Below the pieces are notes generated by a model that made no database searches, was not told the origin of the DNA, and was given only the letters and a program-made list of their open reading frames with translations. A DNA stretch of 64,000 bases from JAGPUQ01 sp050250395 (lineage in GTDB: Bacteria; Pseudomonadota; Gammaproteobacteria; Pseudomonadales; Porticoccaceae). Made by a program: the position numbers and the translations under genes. Each line of letters opens with the position of its first letter. Position 1 is the first letter of the stretch. The DNA lies in contig JBFWOQ010000001.1 in the NCBI GenBank assembly GCA_050250395.1, positions 62,001 to 126,000 on the forward strand, given 5' to 3'. This document shows positions 59,841 through 64,000 of this stretch, piece after piece.

Positions 59841-60179
59841 TCAATTCCCGCACCAGCGGCGGTAAGCTTCGATCCATTCCTTCCCTTCTGGCGGCGGATC
59901 GGGAATCGGCAGATCGAGGATCGGGATGGCTTGAGTTGATTTTTCGCGCATGCATATCGCGACGATTTGATCGCGGCCGGTGATATCGATCCTGGCCACC
60001 GTCACGTCCTGCCCAAGCACCCGGGTCGTGAATGGCAGGGAGAGATTCTCTTCGATCATGGCAAAGAATCCGCCAGCCTGCTCTGATTCATTGTAGGCGT
60101 CCGTAGTCGCCTCCTCGATAAGTTCATCCAGGTGTTTCGCGGTGAACTTCGTCGTCTTTTTCGCTTTCGTTTTCTTCAT
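59841..60179 (-). CDS. Conserved hypothetical protein (112 aa)
   Basis: A small protein with a very basic N-terminus (MKKTKAKKTTKFTAKHLDEL) and an acidic/hydrophobic core (GFFAMIEENLSLPF, then VLGQDVTVARIDI), ending with PIPDPPPEGKEWIEAYRRW. I recall this pattern from a widespread uncharacterised family but know no function. No membrane segment or signal is seen. The ATG at 60179 overlaps the stop of the 388-aa gene by 4 nt (ATGA), so the two are translationally coupled and probably work together. Confidence 0.78.
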   Translation of the reverse strand: MKKTKAKKTTKFTAKHLDELIEEATTDAYNESEQAGGFFAMIEENLSLPFTTRVLGQDVTVARIDITGRDQIVAICMREKSTQAIPILDLPIPDPPPEGKEWIEAYRRWCGN

Positions 60180-61342
60180 TGTGAGGATTTCTTCCAGAGA
60201 CCCGCATCGGCAAGGCGTCGAACCAGAGCGCCGCGTTTTCCATGCCGGGCTATGAACTGAGCCAGTTCTTGTTCGAAGTCGGCGCGGGTCGCGCACAGCG
60301 CATGGGCTTCGGACAGATCGACGAGCGCGCGCTTGACCTCGTCGTAGGCTGACGCGATGCCACGTTCGGCCAGTTTGTCGGCAGCCTGCCAGCACTGCTC
60401 GAAGTTGGAGGACAGAGTGCGCAGGTAAGCTTCCCGCCGGGCTTGCCGCTCGGCCTCGGCCTTTTTGCGCTGTTCTGCTTCCCGCCCTTTTCTCGTTTCA
60501 GCAACGGATACCGACAGTTTATGAAGTTCCGCGACCGTACGCCGCCCCGCTTCCTGTTTTGCTTCCGACCGTTGTTCGCGCTGCCAGGCCAGAAAACGGT
60601 GTTTCAGCTCACGCTCGGCCTGCTGAGCATGACCGGTCAGCAGCAGTTTGAGCGTCGCGGTTTTCTCTGCCGCGGGAAGCGCGGCGATCCAGACATCCTG
60701 TTCCGCGTCGCGCTCACTGTCGGGTTTTGAACCTTGCCCGTCGGAGAGTCCGGCGGCAGCCAGCAGATCCCCATCGATTTCCAGAAATTCCGCCAGCGAT
60801 TGCTGGGCAGCGGTCAGCCGGGAAAGTCCGGGCGGCGGTTGGGGCTCAATGGCCTGTTCGTCAACCTCGCCAGCACTCACGCCGGCCAGCCAGCCGAGAT
60901 ACAGCGGACGTATGTCGCCACGTAGCAGTTCGTCGCGCAATGGCACCAGCCTGCCCATCCAGCCTCGCCCATCTTCTTCGGCAAAGCGATCGTAGTCATC
61001 GCTCTCATTCAGCTCCCATCCGAGCAGCCAATGCGTCTTCGTCTGCGTAACCGAAAAAGTGGCTTTGGTTTTGAAGGCGCGGAAGGTCTCGGCGTCGAGC
61101 GCGCTTTTCGGCACGCGCAGGTACAGAAGGCAAGTACACCAGTTAGCCACATAGATGTGAGCATCAAAGTAGCGCCGCATCCAGTCGACCGGATCGCCCT
61201 TGAGATTGCCCCATTGGTAATCATTGACGAAACTGGTCGGGGTAATGCTGGCGCGAGACGAGCGTGCACGCAGTTCCGCCATCTGCTTCGGGGTCAGTGG
61301 CGTGTCGATGGCGATGAATTCGTAGTACTGGTATTCACTCAT
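60176..61342 (-). CDS. Uncharacterised protein with charged helical C-terminal half (388 aa)
   Basis: The N-terminal part (residues 1 to about 145) starts MSEYQYYEFIAIDTPLT and carries DPVDWMRRYFDAHIYVANW and LRVPKSAL, a conserved pattern I associate with a widespread unknown family. A Pro-rich linker (EPQPPPGLSRL) follows, then a long, strongly charged Ala/Glu/Arg/Lys helical region (about 235-330) likely to form a coiled coil. The first in-frame codon is a GTG at 61345; the ATG at 61342 is preferred. It lies 45 nt downstream of a helicase C-terminal fragment on the same strand and overlaps the 112-aa gene, so the three probably formed one operon. Confidence 0.8.
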   Translation of the reverse strand: MSEYQYYEFIAIDTPLTPKQMAELRARSSRASITPTSFVNDYQWGNLKGDPVDWMRRYFDAHIYVANWCTCLLYLRVPKSALDAETFRAFKTKATFSVTQTKTHWLLGWELNESDDYDRFAEEDGRGWMGRLVPLRDELLRGDIRPLYLGWLAGVSAGEVDEQAIEPQPPPGLSRLTAAQQSLAEFLEIDGDLLAAAGLSDGQGSKPDSERDAEQDVWIAALPAAEKTATLKLLLTGHAQQAERELKHRFLAWQREQRSEAKQEAGRRTVAELHKLSVSVAETRKGREAEQRKKAEAERQARREAYLRTLSSNFEQCWQAADKLAERGIASAYDEVKRALVDLSEAHALCATRADFEQELAQFIARHGKRGALVRRLADAGLWKKSSQ

Positions 61343-61387
61343 CACGATTCACTTTCTGTGTAGGCCATGCGATCCGATCGATGGCAT

Positions 61388-61603
61388 TCATTCGCCGATT
61401 CGATATCCCATGGCCTGGTATCCGCGTCGGCGCTTGTCCCACATGCGCGCCAGTGCCGGGTGGCCCGTGTCCACAAAATCGACGATCCGCACGTCGGTCT
61501 TGCTGGCGTGTTCGCGGTGCAGCCGGCCGGCATACTGCTGCAAAGTCCCCTTCCACGACACTGGCATCGCCAAGACCAAGGTATCCAGCGGTTGATGGAA
61601 CCC
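61388..61603 (-). pseudogene. C-terminal fragment of an SF2 (DEAD/DEAH-type) helicase
   Basis: About 71 codons read GFHQPLDTLVLAMPVSWKG, then TLQQYAGRLHREH (SF2 motif VI, QxxGRxxR), VRIVDFVDTGHPALARMWDK and RGYQAMGYRIGE before the stop. This is the extreme C-terminus of a helicase like those attached to TOTE-type conflict/primase proteins. Upstream the frame closes at a TAG (61630-61628) and homology stops, so the rest of the gene is missing. There is no plausible start codon of its own, so it is a truncated remnant. Confidence 0.72.
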
Positions 61604-61666
61604 CCGGGGTATATTCCTCCGGGCAAACTACTAAGCTGAACAGGGGGTGGTTGGCTGATCGCTTAC

Positions 61667-61735
61667 CATGACCTGATGGCCCTCGCCCTTGCGCAGCAGC
61701 CCGTTGTCGACAAACACGCAGGTGAGCCCCGCTTC
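61667..61735 (-). pseudogene. guaA: Internal fragment of GMP synthase (guaA)
   Basis: Twenty-three codons read LTCVFVDNGLLRKGEG followed by HQVM, matching the central part of GMP synthase (LTCVFVDNGLLR in E. coli, near residue 250). A stop codon precedes the block in frame, and beyond it the frame runs into unrelated codons and a TAG. It lies directly between the GGDEF-EAL gene and the helicase fragment. It is too short to function. Confidence 0.65.
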
Positions 61736-61738
61736 TCA

Positions 61739-64000
61739 TCACAAGAGGTCACGTGGTCCATTGGCGCGCAACAGGAAGGCGAATTCACGGGCGGGTACGG
61801 CCCGACTGATCAGGTACCCCTGAATCAGGTGGCAGCCCATGGTGGAAAGCAGTGTCTTCTGGTCTTCTTCCTCTACCCCCTCCGCGACAACCTGAAAATC
61901 CAATGCACGGGCCAGGGCGATGATTCTCTCGACGATGGACTGCTGTCGCGAATCGGTGGTCAGGTTGCGAATGAAGGCTCGATCCAGCTTGAGTACATTG
62001 GCCGGCAATTGGGTCAGATAGGCCAGCGACGAGTAGCCTGTGCCGAAGTCGTCCAGGGCGATGCTGATGCCCATCGCACGCAACCGGAGAAGGGTGGCGT
62101 GTATTTCTGGCGATTCATTGGCCGCCGTGGCTTCGAGGATTTCCAGTTCCAGGCGGCGCGGGTCGAGACTGTGCCGGGCGAGGATATTATCGATCCTGGC
62201 GATCAGATCTCCTTCCAGGAAATTCAGCGGGGAGAGATTCACCGACACCGGGATGGGCGCCAGCCCCTGGCGATCCCATTCGACCATCTGGGCGCAGGCC
62301 TGCTCCATCACCCACCCGCCGAGCCAGTTCCCCAGTCCGATCTCGTCGAGCAGCGACACGAACCGGCCGGGCGGCACTAGGCCGCGCTTCGGCGAGTTCC
62401 AGCGTACGAGAGCCTCCGCCCCCACGATGCATCCGGTGATCGTCGAGACCTTGGGCTGGTAATGGAGCAACAGTTCGTCCTTGTCGACGGCCTCGCGCAG
62501 ATCCTGGATCAGCTCGAAGCGCGCCAGTAGTTCGGCGTTCAAGTTGCTGGAATAGAAGCAGAAGCTGCCGGGTTGCTGGCGCTTCGACTCATACATGGCG
62601 GCATCGGCCATTTTCAGCAAGTCCTCGAAGCTCGATGCGTTCTCCGGATAGAGGGCAATGCCGATGCTGGCTACCGAGGTCACCCTGCGTTCGGCAATGG
62701 TCATGGGCTCGGCCAGCACATCATTGAATTTGCGCGCCAGTGCATCCGGGAACGTCGATTCGCGTCCTCGCGGCAAATCGGGCAGCAGCACCACGAATTC
62801 GTCGCCGCCCAGGCGTGCAGTGGTGTCGCTTTGCCGGGTGGCCGCTTTGAGTCGGCGGGCGCATTCCACGAGCAATTCGTCGCCTGCCGAGTGTCCGAGG
62901 CTGTCGTTGATCTGCTTGAAGTTGTCCAGGTCCACGAGCATCACGGCCACCGAAGTGCGCTCGCGATCGGCACGGATCAAGGCTTGCTCGACGCGGTCCC
63001 GAAGCAACACCCGATTGGGCAGCTCGGTCAGAGCGTCGTAGTGGCCCTGATGGTAGAGCTTTTCTTCCCACGCAATGTTCGATGCGGCCACGGCCAACCG
63101 GTCAGTCAGGGTGTGGCTGGCCTCGACGATCTCGTCGAGATCACCGATGCGGTGCGCGTAGGCCAGGATCAGCAGACTGTCGATGCGTTCGTTGACCCGA
63201 ACCGGAAAGATCAGGGCCTGTTCAAGGCGCCGGTCAGACAGGTGCCGCAGGCATTCCGGGCGATTATCGCCCCATTCCAGTCTGTACCATGACTGCTCCA
63301 CGTTTCCCGGAAGCAAGGGGGTGACGTCCTGGCAGCTCCAACCCTTGCCGACCCGTTCGTGTGGGCCGCATGCACTCTGGAGTGTGCCGCCGCCGTGGTC
63401 ATCGAGACGCATGATCCCTGCGCAGTCGCATGAAATTGCCTGGTGGATGCGGCTCAACACCGACTGAATGACGTACTCCATCTCCGAGGCGTTAAGGATG
63501 GCCCGGTCCAGTTCCGCCAGCATTTGCAGCATGTGGAACTTGTGCCGCAGTGTGTCTGACATGTGGTTGAAGGATTGCGCAACGCTGCCCAGTTCGTCGT
63601 CGTTGGATACGGCGACCCGCGCCGAGAAATCGCCTGCCGCCAGGGCGCGGGTGCCTTCGATCAGCCGTTCCAGCGGACGCAGTTGCCGCCGGATCTGGCT
63701 CAATGCCAGCAGCAACGCCAGGCCAAAGGCCAGAGTCGCAGTAGCGAAGAAGGCCAGACTAAATTGCCTCAGACTGTGCAGAAGGGATTGCTTCGGCACG
63801 GCCACCATGAAGACCAGGCCGGGATGGGCATAGAGAGCCTGCAGGCGAGCCCGCCAGAAACCACCAATAAACGCTTCATTGCCGATACGCCAGGTGAAAC
63901 TGCCGATGTTTTGTCGAGACAGGGCATTCGGCCATGCCGTCGGCGCTGGCGCCTGAAAATTCGGTGTGCAGTAAAGCGTCCGGTACTCCGCGTCCAGAAT
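61739..64000 (-). CDS. Membrane GGDEF-EAL protein with HAMP and GAF-like domains (5' end outside window)
   Basis: A c-di-GMP signalling protein; at least 753 residues are visible and the frame is open to the window edge. From the N-terminal side: part of an extracytoplasmic region, a membrane helix (FSLAFFATATLAFGLALLLA), a HAMP domain (RRQLRPLERLIEGTRALAAG), a GAF-like sensor, a GGDEF domain with intact GGDEF and an inhibitory RxxD site (RQSD, 5 residues before GGDEF), and an EAL domain with EALVRW, NLSP, the Glu of ILEAT, DDFGTGYSS, KLDRAF and VVAEGVE. Both catalytic sites look complete, so it may make and break c-di-GMP under control of a signal. Confidence 0.95.
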   Translation of the reverse strand: MLDAEYRTLYCTPNFQAPAPTAWPNALSRQNIGSFTWRIGNEAFIGGFWRARLQALYAHPGLVFMVAVPKQSLLHSLRQFSLAFFATATLAFGLALLLALSQIRRQLRPLERLIEGTRALAAGDFSARVAVSNDDELGSVAQSFNHMSDTLRHKFHMLQMLAELDRAILNASEMEYVIQSVLSRIHQAISCDCAGIMRLDDHGGGTLQSACGPHERVGKGWSCQDVTPLLPGNVEQSWYRLEWGDNRPECLRHLSDRRLEQALIFPVRVNERIDSLLILAYAHRIGDLDEIVEASHTLTDRLAVAASNIAWEEKLYHQGHYDALTELPNRVLLRDRVEQALIRADRERTSVAVMLVDLDNFKQINDSLGHSAGDELLVECARRLKAATRQSDTTARLGGDEFVVLLPDLPRGRESTFPDALARKFNDVLAEPMTIAERRVTSVASIGIALYPENASSFEDLLKMADAAMYESKRQQPGSFCFYSSNLNAELLARFELIQDLREAVDKDELLLHYQPKVSTITGCIVGAEALVRWNSPKRGLVPPGRFVSLLDEIGLGNWLGGWVMEQACAQMVEWDRQGLAPIPVSVNLSPLNFLEGDLIARIDNILARHSLDPRRLELEILEATAANESPEIHATLLRLRAMGISIALDDFGTGYSSLAYLTQLPANVLKLDRAFIRNLTTDSRQQSIVERIIALARALDFQVVAEGVEEEDQKTLLSTMGCHLIQGYLISRAVPAREFAFLLRANGPRDLL

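Overview
The window is a stretch of chromosome from a high-GC gammaproteobacterium. Its gene neighbourhoods match those known from Pseudomonas and related Pseudomonadales/Cellvibrionales: pilMNOPQ-aroK-aroB facing ponA, hemCDXY beside algR-algZ-argH, ridA-spoT-rpoZ-gmk-yicC facing rph-crc-pyrE, argB-algC-coaBC-radC-rpmB-rpmG, and rsmD facing ftsY-ftsE-ftsX-rpoH. A gammaproteobacterial TIGR02444-type gene, a Crc-like protein and the long two-domain AlgC agree with this. The species cannot be named from sequence alone. Two runs of exactly 100 N show that this is a scaffolded draft assembly.

Layout. 0-8.7 kb: a TIGR03084-like protein, a peroxiredoxin, a membrane fatty-acid desaturase, an acyl-CoA dehydrogenase and orn (both cut by the first N gap), rsgA and psd (with an assembly duplication around the second gap), a degenerate DUF3391/HD-GYP protein and hemE. 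8.7-18 kb: aroB, aroK and the type IV pilus operon pilMNOPQ on the minus strand, divergent from the PBP1a gene. 18-23 kb: cysQ, nudE, a HAD phosphatase, hslR, hslO and pckA. 23-30.5 kb: hemY, hemX, hemD, hemC, algR and algZ on the minus strand, with argH divergent. 30.8-34.1 kb: an accessory block on the minus strand with an alpha/beta hydrolase, a luciferase-like monooxygenase, a DsbA-family oxidoreductase and ridA. 34.1-47.9 kb: stringent response, nucleotide, CoA, arginine and sugar-phosphate genes, slmA, radC and ribosomal proteins L28 and L33. 48-55.5 kb: mutM, coaD, rsmD, ftsYEX, rpoH, DUF423, trmB and TIGR02444. 55.9-59.7 kb: a complete polyamine ABC transporter operon potABCD. 59.7-61.74 kb: a small patch of gene debris and unknown genes. 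61.74 kb to the end: a large membrane GGDEF-EAL protein that runs off the window.

Most of the window is housekeeping sequence in tight operons, with many 1-4 nt start/stop overlaps (aroK/pilQ, hemC/D/X/Y, slmA/argB, algC/coaBC, potB/C/D, DUF423/trmB) and many GTG, TTG and even CTG starts. The genes join recognisable programmes: tetrapyrrole synthesis (hemCDXY, hemE), shikimate synthesis (aroK, aroB), type IV pili and surface signalling (pil genes, algZ/algR, HD-GYP, GGDEF-EAL), ppGpp and nucleotide metabolism (spoT, gmk, pyrE), division and membrane targeting (ftsYEX, slmA) and heat shock (rpoH, hslR, hslO).

The least explained part is 59.7-61.74 kb. Fragments of a Gp49/HigB-like toxin, of an SF2 helicase C-terminus and of GMP synthase surround two intact, translationally coupled genes of unknown function. 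It looks like the decayed end of a mobile or conflict-related cassette. Other points of interest are a mutM gene whose chemistry forces a CTG start codon, an exact 127-bp duplication flanking an N gap, a degenerate HD-GYP active site, an acyl-CoA dehydrogenase lacking both usual catalytic glutamates, a perfect operator-like palindrome touching the potABCD -35 box, and a hairpin repeat pair with a compensatory base change. I saw no rRNA or tRNA gene, CRISPR array or intact insertion sequence.
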